This document shows, in pieces, positions 27,817 to 35,053 of a stretch of DNA of 64,000 nucleotides. A program made the position numbers and the translations under genes. The stretch lies in NCBI GenBank assembly GCA_903847205.1, contig CAINDA010000052.1:62001-126000 (forward strand). Direction: 5' to 3'. The stretch comes from an uncultured Bacteroidota bacterium. Its GTDB lineage: Bacteria > Bacteroidota > Bacteroidia > 2-12-FULL-35-15. The notes under the pieces were generated by a model. That model made no database searches. It was not told where the DNA came from and was given only the letters and a program-made list of their open reading frames with translations. How positions within the stretch are numbered: the stretch's first letter is position 1; each line of letters opens with the position of its first letter.

Positions 27817-28795
27817 TTAGCCTAACAGCTCTTTTTCCAATGCGGCTGCCTTCGGGAAAAAAATATTATTTTCAAGATGAATCTGCTGATGAAGATCGTC
27901 TTCAAATTCCTTTAGTTTCGCGTATGATAAACGAAAGGTTGTGCAGGCATCATCAGGAGGAGTATAGCTGTCAGTAAGGTTTTTGATGTGTTCCAATATA
28001 TTCCCGACCTGTTCGTGTTCCATTTCCATCATATTAATCGGGTTTTGGATTGTACCGAACAGTGAGCCCTCCATTACAGTTCCATTTTTTTTAGCCTCTG
28101 CTAATTTTTTAATGTAAGGGAAAAGCACATTTTCTTCCTTAACCATGTGTCCAATAAGCTCATTTGCCGCTTTTTGAAAATTACCAGCAATTTCAATTGC
28201 CTCCGGATGCCTTTCTCCATGAACTCTTGCAACTTTCTGTGTGTATTCGGTAATAACAGGTATTGCTGCAACTACGTATTTATGATGTGTATTTAAAATA
28301 TATTCCGCTAAAAAACCAAGCTCCCAAATATTATAATCCTGAGAAGAGGCCGCTGGTGTTTCGCCAATTGCTTTAAGTTCTTTTTCTATCTGAACCACAT
28401 CCAGCCCTTTTTCCTTGCACGCTTTGGTCAATGTTTTTTTTCCACCGCAGCAAAAATCTAATCCAAATTTTTTTTAAACTTCAGCTTTGCGAAAATCTTT
28501 TGTAACCAAATCCCCTATTGTTGATTCTTTTTCTCCTTCTTTCAGTTTGCTGATCTGTACTTTCCACCACTCCGGGCCTTCTGACAAATACTGCCACCCA
28601 AATGCATTTCCTCTTTCGGCAAGTAATTGATAATACAATGGTTTAGGATCATTGATAATACAATGGTTTAGGATCATGGTCATTGTGAATGATAAATGTT
28701 TCCCCTTTTTCAAGTGAATCAAATTTTTCAAAAATTGTCGGATGTTTTAAGCGCGGCTCTAACAACGTAACATCAAGAATATCTATTGTTTCCAT
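27817..28795 (-). pseudogene. DUF2249-Ric (NO-stress iron-sulfur cluster repair) fusion gene with two lesions
   Basis: Three pieces read on the minus strand form one protein. From the ATG at 28795, a DUF2249 domain starts METIDILDVTLLEPRLKHPT and runs to NDHDPKPLYYQ, where a 25-bp tandem duplication shifts the frame into TGA (28651-28649). After the duplication DUF2249 resumes (LLAERGNAFGWQYLSEGPEW) and passes into the ScdA_N domain (STIGDLVTKDFRKAEV). There an in-frame TAA (28476-28474) occurs one codon before KKFGLDFCCGGKKTLTKAC. The di-iron hemerythrin-like part then runs intact to 27817 with HMVKEENVLFP, EMEHEQVG and HQQIHLENN. Removing one repeat copy and replacing the TAA gives about 317 codons. 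Ric proteins repair nitrosylated iron-sulfur clusters. As it stands, the Ric part has no ATG after the TAA. Confidence 0.8.
28628..28677. repeat. exact 25-bp tandem duplication inside the DUF2249 domain
   Basis: Bases 28628-28652 are repeated identically at 28653-28677. Because 25 is not a multiple of three, the second copy shifts the reading frame of the DUF2249-Ric gene. Removing one copy restores the continuous reading PKPLYYQLLAERGNAF. A duplication of this kind can revert by slippage. Confidence 0.95.
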
Positions 28796-28843
28796 TTAAA
28801 TATATTTAGATTAATTAAAATTGTGACTCATTAAACTGCTCCG

Positions 28844-28890
28844 TAAAGATAGAAGCACACACGAGCTAAAACTATGACTCGTGTCATAGT
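28844..28890 (-). promoter_or_regulatory. promoter and Crp/Fnr-type operator of the DUF2249-Ric gene
   Basis: ACTATGACTCGTGTCATAGT (28871-28890) is a perfect 8-4-8 palindrome containing the shared core ATGAC-N4-GTCAT. On the minus strand the -7-like octamer TATCTTTA (28851-28844, one mismatch to TAnnTTTG) ends 36.5 bp from the operator centre, exactly as in front of crp-norC-norB. The pseudogene start lies about 48 bp further on. The best-conserved operator in the window thus still stands before a broken gene. Confidence 0.7.
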
Positions 28891-29366
28891 CTGCAAAGTG
28901 ATAAAAATTAATATTGAAAATATTTTTCAATAATGACGGGGTAATTATGGGCGCCGGCCAATAATCTACATTTATTTATTATGACGCCTATCATATTAAT
29001 AAAAGGTGCTGTCTGCAGTGTTTTTGTGTAAACTATATTTACAGGGAATGCATGAAATGCCCGTTATTAAAAGCTTTCAGAATCTGCAGCAATCGCGGTG
29101 TTTATTCCAGATAATATTTTAAATATGATTTACGGGAAGCGGAGCATTGAATAAAGCTCCTTCTTTTACTTATGAAATGAATATCAGTACACCGGAGACG
29201 TGCATTCCTTATTTGTGAAACCCGGAACGTATTGGATAATCTGAAACAAAAACGCTTTTAGGAAATCTATTTTAAAAGTGTTTTATTACACGGAAATTCA
29301 CAGAGAATTTTTCACAGAGGTACGCAGAGAATAAAAAATAAAAGAGTTTTTTCTACCGGACAATTT
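28891..29366. other. 476-bp intergenic region with palindromes and a fifth operator copy
   Basis: No intact gene is seen. A perfect palindrome ATTGAAAA-TAT-TTTTCAAT lies at 28913-28931. Another operator copy, ATGAC-GCCT-ATCAT, lies at 28981-28994, with TGTTTTTG (29019-29026) on the plus side about 38.5 bp from its centre. A 24-codon frame follows (ATG at 29048) but resembles nothing known. The end (about 29285-29330) contains the repeated CACAGAG/CGCAGAG words common in short Bacteroidota intergenic repeats. The region may be the scar of lost genes. Confidence 0.4.
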
Positions 29367-29981
29367 TCATCCGATTACCCATTCGGTGAGCAGTTTCTCA
29401 AAATCCCTTTGAAGTGATTCCCCTTTATCTTTCGCATACCAAAGATGAAGGTTTTTGACAAATTCATCATGGGGTGTATCAGCAAACTGCGCCTTAAATT
29501 CTTTAACCATCTGCTGGATTTTAACAGGTCGGGAGCCCCATGTGCCTATTTCCTCTTGTGTATCAGAATCAATACAGATAAGTTTTGGAATAGATCTGGA
29601 TCCATTTGTCAGGTATCCATCCATTATTTCAGGGTTTTCATCACGCAGCAATATTTTCAATTCAATGTTAAGTGAACTTTCTGCAATCTTTGCAATTACA
29701 GGCAGGTTCTGCGCACCGTCACCGCACCACGATTCAACAAGCACAAACCATGTCCAATTTTTTTTAATGTTTTTCAGAACACCCTTTAATTCATTGAAAA
29801 GTTCGACGTGTTTATCAATACGCTTCATGCGCTGTGCATTTATTTTTGTGGCTTCAATCCGTTCCGGCAGCTGCTCTATCCCGCTTGTATGCCTATTTTC
29901 CGCTTGAGCGATAACCAGTTTCTTATAATCGCTGTATGAATATTCATTTTTTATTTTCGAAAAATTTACTGCTGCTTCCAT
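29367..29981 (-). CDS. thioredoxin-family protein with a single active-site cysteine
   Basis: A 204-residue cytoplasmic protein without a signal peptide. The N-terminal half is helical. A thioredoxin fold follows, with the strand WTWFVLVESWCGDGAQNLPV (about residues 76-95), a KILLRDENPEIMD segment and the cis-proline region GSRSIPKLICID. The usual CxxC is WCGDGAQ here, so only the first cysteine is present. Proteins of this group are common in Bacteroidota and are annotated as thioredoxin family, with no established substrate. It is close to the decayed nitrate/NO island but shows no direct link to it. Confidence 0.82.
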   Translation of the reverse strand: MEAAVNFSKIKNEYSYSDYKKLVIAQAENRHTSGIEQLPERIEATKINAQRMKRIDKHVELFNELKGVLKNIKKNWTWFVLVESWCGDGAQNLPVIAKIAESSLNIELKILLRDENPEIMDGYLTNGSRSIPKLICIDSDTQEEIGTWGSRPVKIQQMVKEFKAQFADTPHDEFVKNLHLWYAKDKGESLQRDFEKLLTEWVIG

Positions 29982-30055
29982 AACTATTATTTTTTACAAA
30001 TTTCAAATAAAATGTGCGGTCATTTTATGACCATGCTCATCTATTTCTTCTTTTC

Positions 30056-30301
30056 TTATACTGGCTTTACGGCCGATATACTGCCCCGATAACCAAGCAG
30101 GAAGTAGAACGGCGCTCCTGCAAAAATCGGGATGGAAATCATAAATCCTTTTTGGGGAAGGCGGCAAATGAAACTCTTCGCTGATGAAAGGCGCCATAGC
30201 ACAGTTAATACCCATACTGCAAAACAAAAATCGAAATGCAAAAAAGCTGAGAATAATGCAGGTGCACGAGCTGATATTAAGAATGTTTTAAAGTTTGTCA
30301 T
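30056..30301 (-). pseudogene. frameshifted N-terminal fragment of a NarK-like nitrate/nitrite MFS transporter
   Basis: Two overlapping minus-strand frames must be combined to obtain a recognisable sequence. Frame one starts at 30301 and reads ALFSAFLHFDFCFAVWV and later QKGFMISIPIFAGAPFYFLLGY. The other frame supplies APFISEEFHLPP between them and QYIGRKAS after them. Together they follow the first two helices and the following loop of NarK/NasA-type major facilitator transporters (hydrophobic helix, EEFxLxxxQKGxxxxIPxxxG, xxGRK). Only about 80 of some 440 codons remain, with at least two frameshifts. Assignment is by pattern memory and needs a profile search. It fits the surrounding remains of nitrate/NO metabolism. 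Confidence 0.55.
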
Positions 30302-30621
30302 AATTCAGCCGCTACAGTCGAATACAAAATAAAATAGGCTTCCTTCTTATTCGATTTTTTTGAGGCAGATAAAAACAATATTAATTATTTACCCCCTAAA
30401 ATTCTATGATATGGCTCACCCTTTTTTCAGCCTTAAATCAAGTAAAAAATCAGACTATAATGTCAGCCTTTCATAAGATGCAGTCAAGCCGAGGCTTCTG
30501 GAAACTTTCAGAAAGAAAAAATATTCACGCCTGAAAAATATCAATACAGACTGCAGGAAAGACTGCTGAGAAAAGAGGAAATGAACATTAAGAAATCTGA
30601 GCGCTTGTTTCAGATAATAAA
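30302..30621. other. 320-bp intergenic region
   Basis: No gene or RNA could be recognised. A short plus-strand stretch near 30505-30660 has coding-like lysine/glutamate-rich composition but no start or known domain. Confidence 0.25.
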
Positions 30622-31308
30622 TTATAATAAAGGCAGGATGGCGCCAATATCGCGCATATCACCCGCCTGACAGTAATAATTTTCTGCATCCATAAGTGTT
30701 TTGCCGTTCAACAGAGCGTTTTGAGGGAGGATATGTTTTTTGCCGATTATGCATTTGAGTTCTTCATAAGTTATAAAGCCGGCAATATCAAATTTCCAGC
30801 TTTCCTGAAAAATCAATTTTTTCAATTTTTGTTTTTCAATTTCTTTCGAGTAAAATAGTTTTTCTTTTCGCATCAACCCTTTGCCGTCAGGCTGAATTCT
30901 TGTCAGGATAAAAAAATCATACGCAGCGTTTTTCTTCTCTAAATTAGGAATATAATTACCCGCATTATCCCAATCTTTTGATTCAAGCAGCAATAGGTTC
31001 GAAAAAAAAGCAGCAGATTTTATATTGATTTTTTTTTTATAAATCTCGAGGTCAGCATCATCCCAAATCCCCTTTTTCCACATTCCTAAATCAGGCTCTT
31101 CTGTTTTAATTCCTTTATCAAAAAAAAATTTATGCATCCCGAATTCTGACAGTTTACCTTGGAATGTATTGATAAACAATTCTCCGTTTTCTCTCTTCAC
31201 CTGCCCGCCTGTTCTGTGTTCCCTGTGTTCACCAAGGTTCTCGAAGGTCATTCCGAATGCAAAATCAAAAACTCTTTCTAAGTAATCATTTAAATTAAAC
31301 TTTGCCAT
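30622..31308 (-). CDS. hypothetical protein, possible PD-(D/E)xK-type nuclease
   Basis: A soluble protein of about 228 residues that I do not recognise with certainty. From the ATG at 31308 it starts MAKFNLNDYLERVFDFAFGM. An ATG at 31371 and a GTG at 31422 would give longer forms. It contains a helix with a conserved-looking glutamate (FQGKLSEFGMHKFF), then PDLGMWKKGIWDDADLEIY followed by the strand INIKSAAFFSNLLLLE. An acidic residue followed by a strand with x-x-K resembles the core of restriction-endonuclease-like folds, where the usual E-x-K would be N-I-K here. No methyltransferase is adjacent. It is a monocistronic unit between the decayed island and a transglycosylase gene. Confidence 0.5.
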   Translation of the reverse strand: MAKFNLNDYLERVFDFAFGMTFENLGEHREHRTGGQVKRENGELFINTFQGKLSEFGMHKFFFDKGIKTEEPDLGMWKKGIWDDADLEIYKKKINIKSAAFFSNLLLLESKDWDNAGNYIPNLEKKNAAYDFFILTRIQPDGKGLMRKEKLFYSKEIEKQKLKKLIFQESWKFDIAGFITYEELKCIIGKKHILPQNALLNGKTLMDAENYYCQAGDMRDIGAILPLL

Positions 31309-31574
31309 GAAGGGTTTGCTTTTTGAAACATAGCAGGAGTTTCCATCTTTTCTTAATTGTTCAAATGACATAGCCGAAAGTTTAATGGGTGTTTCAAAGA
31401 TAAACCTTTTTGATTGAAACACTCAAAAACTCATTAGAATTGAAGATTAAACGGAGAGAAGCAATGATCAAACAAAGCTAAAAGAACAGCAATAAAAAAA
31501 TTAAAATGGAAGAGATAAAAAAGGACAAAAGATTATTGAGGTTTTTTAAATTAAAGAAAACAATAAATTCAAAC

Positions 31575-32996
31575 CTATTTGCCCTTTAACCGTGTGATAG
31601 CACGCTGGCTTTCCTCATCGTTTGGATTAAGCTTTAAAGATTTTTTATAGTTTAATAAAGCTAAATCTCTCTGCCCCATTAACCGGTAGGTATCTGCCAA
31701 GCCATGGTAAACGCTCCATGATTCTGGGAAATTAGTCTCATTCAGTTTAAATACTTTATAAGCATCCTCTGTTTTTCTGGCTTTCAGAAGCTTAAATCCT
31801 ATATTATTATAACGTTCATCACTGTAAGGTGATTGATAAGGCGAAAGTCCGGCTAATTCGTTTTCTACAATTTTTGTTTTCGAAATAAAATAATCAAAAG
31901 GAATAGTGCCGTCAACCAAATCCGTTTCATACTTCGAAGCGCAATTTGATAAATAACTGCATTTATCAAACGGAGCAAAACCGCAGCGGCAGTATTCGTT
32001 ATACATGCGGTCCCCTTCAATTAAAAAAACAGAATCCCTTTGCTGCATCACAATTTCATCAAAATTAAAAAATGCCGCTAAAGCTAATTGAGAATAATTC
32101 TGAGATGCATTTTTAAATCCGCCGTAGGTAGTCTGCCAAACTGTTTGAATAAGCTGAATCCCGCCTTCGCAGGGGTTTATTTTTCGTATCACGCCCGCAA
32201 CATTTCCCGCTCCCGCATGGTAGGCGTGCAGTACAAGCAGCCTGAACCATAAATCCGTTTCGCTGTATTTTAAATGAGCGCTGTCTAGCATTGTTTTTAC
32301 GTAAGGTATGCATATTCTGCTGAGTAAACGGGATGCTCCTAATGCTGACTTTTCAATATCTGTGCGTTCATCAATTTTGCCGTTTACAATCAAACCTTCG
32401 TGTTTGGCCACTGCTTTCATCAGTTGAAACGGCCCGTTAGCACCAACTGTGGATTTAGTATTTGTTTTGCCCGGACTTTCAATCAGCAGAATAGCCTGCG
32501 CATACCAGGGATCTATGCCGTTCTGCTTAAATACGTTAATAGACCTGTTGATAGTAGGCATTACTTTTTTAAATTGGTAAAAGCTTTTTTTGCCGGCGGT
32601 AACAAATACAGGCGAGCTGTCAGGAATATTATAAACTTTTCTGACACTGTCCTTATATGATGAATGCCGGGCATCTGATAATTTGTTCCATTCCGAAACG
32701 GAAATGCGATCAACAACCCTTCGGCTTGCAGCAACGCATACTAAGGCCGAATCAGCTGAAAGTTTCATTACCTGCTGCCAGAACTTCGGCTGAGGGAGCG
32801 TATTCCAGCCTTCTGCATAGAGAGCGGAATCATTTATAAATTTCATTTTTGTTACATCATTATAGGCAACAACATACTTTTCAACAATGGAAACTTTATT
32901 AACATCTACCTGCGCATCAGCGCCGGCAAAAATGCCTTGCATTATTACCAATAATGCTATTGAAAAGAGTGAATATGATTTGTGTACGGCTTGCAA
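31575..32996 (-). CDS. lytic transglycosylase (SLT domain) with C-terminal TPR
   Basis: A 473-residue exported protein. It has a signal peptide (1 to about 28, ending GADAQ), a linker region (about 30-150), and a lysozyme-like SLT domain (about 155-310) with the catalytic glutamate in AILLIESPGKTNTKSTVG, then GANGPFQLMKAVA and HAYHAGAGNV. One to two TPR motifs follow near the C terminus (about 400-473, WSVYHGLADTYRLMGQRDLA, ALLNYKKSLKLNPNDEE). It should cleave peptidoglycan glycan strands in the periplasm. The TPRs suggest a protein partner. It is transcribed away from the response-regulator gene next to it. Confidence 0.87.
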   Translation of the reverse strand: MQAVHKSYSLFSIALLVIMQGIFAGADAQVDVNKVSIVEKYVVAYNDVTKMKFINDSALYAEGWNTLPQPKFWQQVMKLSADSALVCVAASRRVVDRISVSEWNKLSDARHSSYKDSVRKVYNIPDSSPVFVTAGKKSFYQFKKVMPTINRSINVFKQNGIDPWYAQAILLIESPGKTNTKSTVGANGPFQLMKAVAKHEGLIVNGKIDERTDIEKSALGASRLLSRICIPYVKTMLDSAHLKYSETDLWFRLLVLHAYHAGAGNVAGVIRKINPCEGGIQLIQTVWQTTYGGFKNASQNYSQLALAAFFNFDEIVMQQRDSVFLIEGDRMYNEYCRCGFAPFDKCSYLSNCASKYETDLVDGTIPFDYFISKTKIVENELAGLSPYQSPYSDERYNNIGFKLLKARKTEDAYKVFKLNETNFPESWSVYHGLADTYRLMGQRDLALLNYKKSLKLNPNDEESQRAITRLKGK

Positions 32997-33149
32997 AATA
33001 TTTTTTTTATAAAAATAGATTTATAATTACGGGATATGGCTGCTCGACTTAAAAACTTTTGAACAAAGGTTTTCAACAATAATATGATGGCTATTACGAA
33101 TTCAGATAATCAGAGGTTTCAATTATTTTTGAGTTTTTTATATTTCAAT

Positions 33150-33180
33150 TTTGACAGCCTTACTAAATGTTGTAACTTTG
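33150..33180 (+). promoter_or_regulatory. textbook Bacteroidota promoter of the LytTR response regulator
   Basis: TTTG (33150-33153), 19 nt, then TAACTTTG (33173-33180) match the -33/-7 consensus. The start expected at about 33187 supports the ATG at 33210 over an upstream ATG at 33084. Confidence 0.8.
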
Positions 33181-33209
33181 GACGACTAAATTTAAAAATA
33201 AAAGTAAAA

Positions 33210-33962
33210 ATGTCAAAAACAAACATCCTTATAGTTGAAGACGAAAGCATCATTGCTAAAGATATTCAACAAAGTTTAAAAAAACTTGGATATTCTGTAA
33301 TGGGGATATGCTCCACTGGCGAAGAAGCTATCCGGTCAACAGAAGAGTTGCAGCCGGACTTAGTGTTAATGGATATTATGTTAAAAGGTGATATGAGCGG
33401 GATTGAAGCTGCTACACAAATCCATGACAAATTCAACATTCCTGTTATTTATCTTACAGCTTATGCTGACGAAAGCACTTTAAGCAAAGCAAAACTATCG
33501 GAGCCTTACGGCTATATTATTAAGCCGTTTAAAGAAATAGATCTGCGCACCTCAATAGAAATGTCTATTTACAAGCATGAGAAAGAAACAGATGTAAAAA
33601 AAGAACTTGATTCATTGTATTCGATTGTTGAAAATAAAGAATCGAAAGATATTCTTTTTGTAAAATCGAATTCCAGATTGGTAAAAGTAAAATCGAGCGA
33701 TATTTATTATGTTGAAGCGCTGAAAGACTATGTAGTAATCAATACTGCCGGGGCTCGTTATACAATCCATTCAACAATGAAAGATATCGAGAAAAAATTA
33801 TCTCAGACTGATTTTGTGCGCGTGCATCGTTCATTTATTGTCCGTATCGACAAAATTATTGCTATTGAACAGCCTAACCTGATTTTAGAAGAAGATAAAA
33901 AACTGATTCCTATCGGAGGTTCCTATAAAGATGATTTGGCAAAACGCCTGAATATAGTATAA
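33210..33962 (+). CDS. LytTR-family response regulator
   Basis: A 250-residue response regulator. The receiver domain (about 1-120) has the acidic pair in VEDE, the phospho-acceptor aspartate in DLVLMDIML, the threonine in YLTAYAD and the lysine in YIIKPFK. A linker leads to a LytTR DNA-binding domain (about 148-250) with DILFVKSNSRLVKVKSSDIYYVEALKDYV, FVRVHRSFIV and IPIGGSYKDDL. Such regulators control target promoters after phosphorylation by a sensor kinase. No kinase is adjacent, so the partner is elsewhere. The start at 33210 is supported by the promoter just upstream, since a longer frame from 33084 would begin before it. Confidence 0.93.
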   Translation: MSKTNILIVEDESIIAKDIQQSLKKLGYSVMGICSTGEEAIRSTEELQPDLVLMDIMLKGDMSGIEAATQIHDKFNIPVIYLTAYADESTLSKAKLSEPYGYIIKPFKEIDLRTSIEMSIYKHEKETDVKKELDSLYSIVENKESKDILFVKSNSRLVKVKSSDIYYVEALKDYVVINTAGARYTIHSTMKDIEKKLSQTDFVRVHRSFIVRIDKIIAIEQPNLILEEDKKLIPIGGSYKDDLAKRLNIV

Positions 33963-34092
33963 TACAGCATTTAACTTCCCCATTATTTTTTGAACACGTT
34001 CGGACATTTTAGAAAAATGGCAGAACGTGTTTTTCATTTAATTAAAGTCCATTTATTGCTGCCTGCCAGAGAGCCCTTACTCACATTCCACA

Positions 34093-34941
34093 TTATAAAT
34101 AATAAACTAAAAGCAGCATCAGCCCCTGCAAAATCATCGTGCCGTCAATAACCGCAACGTAAAAATATTCGCTGCGGTTAGAGCTGCTCATTAAAACCAA
34201 TACTGCATTTATTACGGCAGAAATAATTAATGCTATGAATATTTTTAAGTTAACCATTCCAAATAAATATTCAGGAATAATTAAAATTATGTATAAAAAC
34301 ATAAATCCCATAGCCAGCTGTCTTGCTTTATTTTCGCCTATCAACTGTGGAACAGTGGTAACCAGATCTGCTTTATCAATGTGAATATCGCGGATGTCAA
34401 AAGGGATACAGATTGCAGTAAGGAAACAAAAACGCAATATAATATGTAAAAAACTTTTTAAAGTAAACAGCTCTGCACCTCCTAATAATAAAGGAACAAC
34501 GGATGTTACCATTGTCCAGACCAAAACAAGCGTAAGTAATTTTAACCAGGGTGTTCTTCGCAATTTTACAAATGGAAGAAAATACAACAATGATAGAATT
34601 AAGAGGGGCGAAAGATAAAGCAGAATTTTATAATTATTGAAAAAGAATGTGACGGCAACGCCTGTGCACCCTGCAATTGTAAGCAGTTTAACTGATGTTT
34701 GGTGATTGAAAATCCATTTTCTGCGGATAGAGATAAGGCTGCTGTCAAGTGTAGGTTTGTAAAAAATGCGCTGGAAATTATATACAAATACAGCGGCAAA
34801 AAAAACAAGCATGGAGTACGATAATAAATGATCGGCCAGCTTGAGCTGAATGACTGTACTTTGAACTAGGCATATTGTTCCCAGCGCAACATAAATATTG
34901 CCGAAAAGAATAAAATCAATAAAACGTTTAAGGGAATTCAA
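34093..34941 (-). CDS. UbiA-like prenyltransferase-family membrane protein
   Basis: A 282-residue integral membrane protein with about eight or nine helices. It resembles UbiA-family prenyltransferases. The second aspartate-rich region is present as FDIRDIHIDKAD (about 185-196) and is followed by TTVPQLIGENKA. The first motif, normally N-x3-D-x3-D, is degenerate (VYNFQRIF, about 53-60) and lacks the usual aspartates. Bacteroidota carry many such UbiA-like proteins of unknown substrate. Whether this one still transfers prenyl groups is uncertain. It is a single gene followed by a dispersed palindrome. Confidence 0.7.
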   Translation of the reverse strand: MNSLKRFIDFILFGNIYVALGTICLVQSTVIQLKLADHLLSYSMLVFFAAVFVYNFQRIFYKPTLDSSLISIRRKWIFNHQTSVKLLTIAGCTGVAVTFFFNNYKILLYLSPLLILSLLYFLPFVKLRRTPWLKLLTLVLVWTMVTSVVPLLLGGAELFTLKSFLHIILRFCFLTAICIPFDIRDIHIDKADLVTTVPQLIGENKARQLAMGFMFLYIILIIPEYLFGMVNLKIFIALIISAVINAVLVLMSSSNRSEYFYVAVIDGTMILQGLMLLLVYYL

Positions 34942-35007
34942 TTTGAAAAAAATTATTTCAATCTTAGCGGATTGATGTATGACAGCCCGGATGCGGTTTG
35001 TTATAAT

Positions 35008-35040
35008 AGACCGGACAGGTTTTGAAAACCTGTCCGGTCT
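35008..35040. repeat. perfect 16-bp palindromic element
   Basis: AGACCGGACAGGTTTT (35008-35023) and AAAACCTGTCCGGTCT (35025-35040) are exact reverse complements with a single-base loop. It lies between the pepP stop and the start of the UbiA-like gene. It resembles the element at 39451-39479 in layout (GC-rich outer arm, GTTTT/AAAAC centre). Confidence 0.85.
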
Positions 35041-35053
35041 AAATAAGCTGCAA

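Noticed and set aside
27362-28795. Recoding of TAA as a sense codon, since two genes have in-frame TAA
   Set aside because: All other genes in the window end at normal-length stops including TAA, and a frameshifting duplication is also present. Local decay is simpler.
29445-29907. Plus-strand frames across the thioredoxin-family gene
   Set aside because: Antisense shadows; the minus-strand protein has a recognisable fold.
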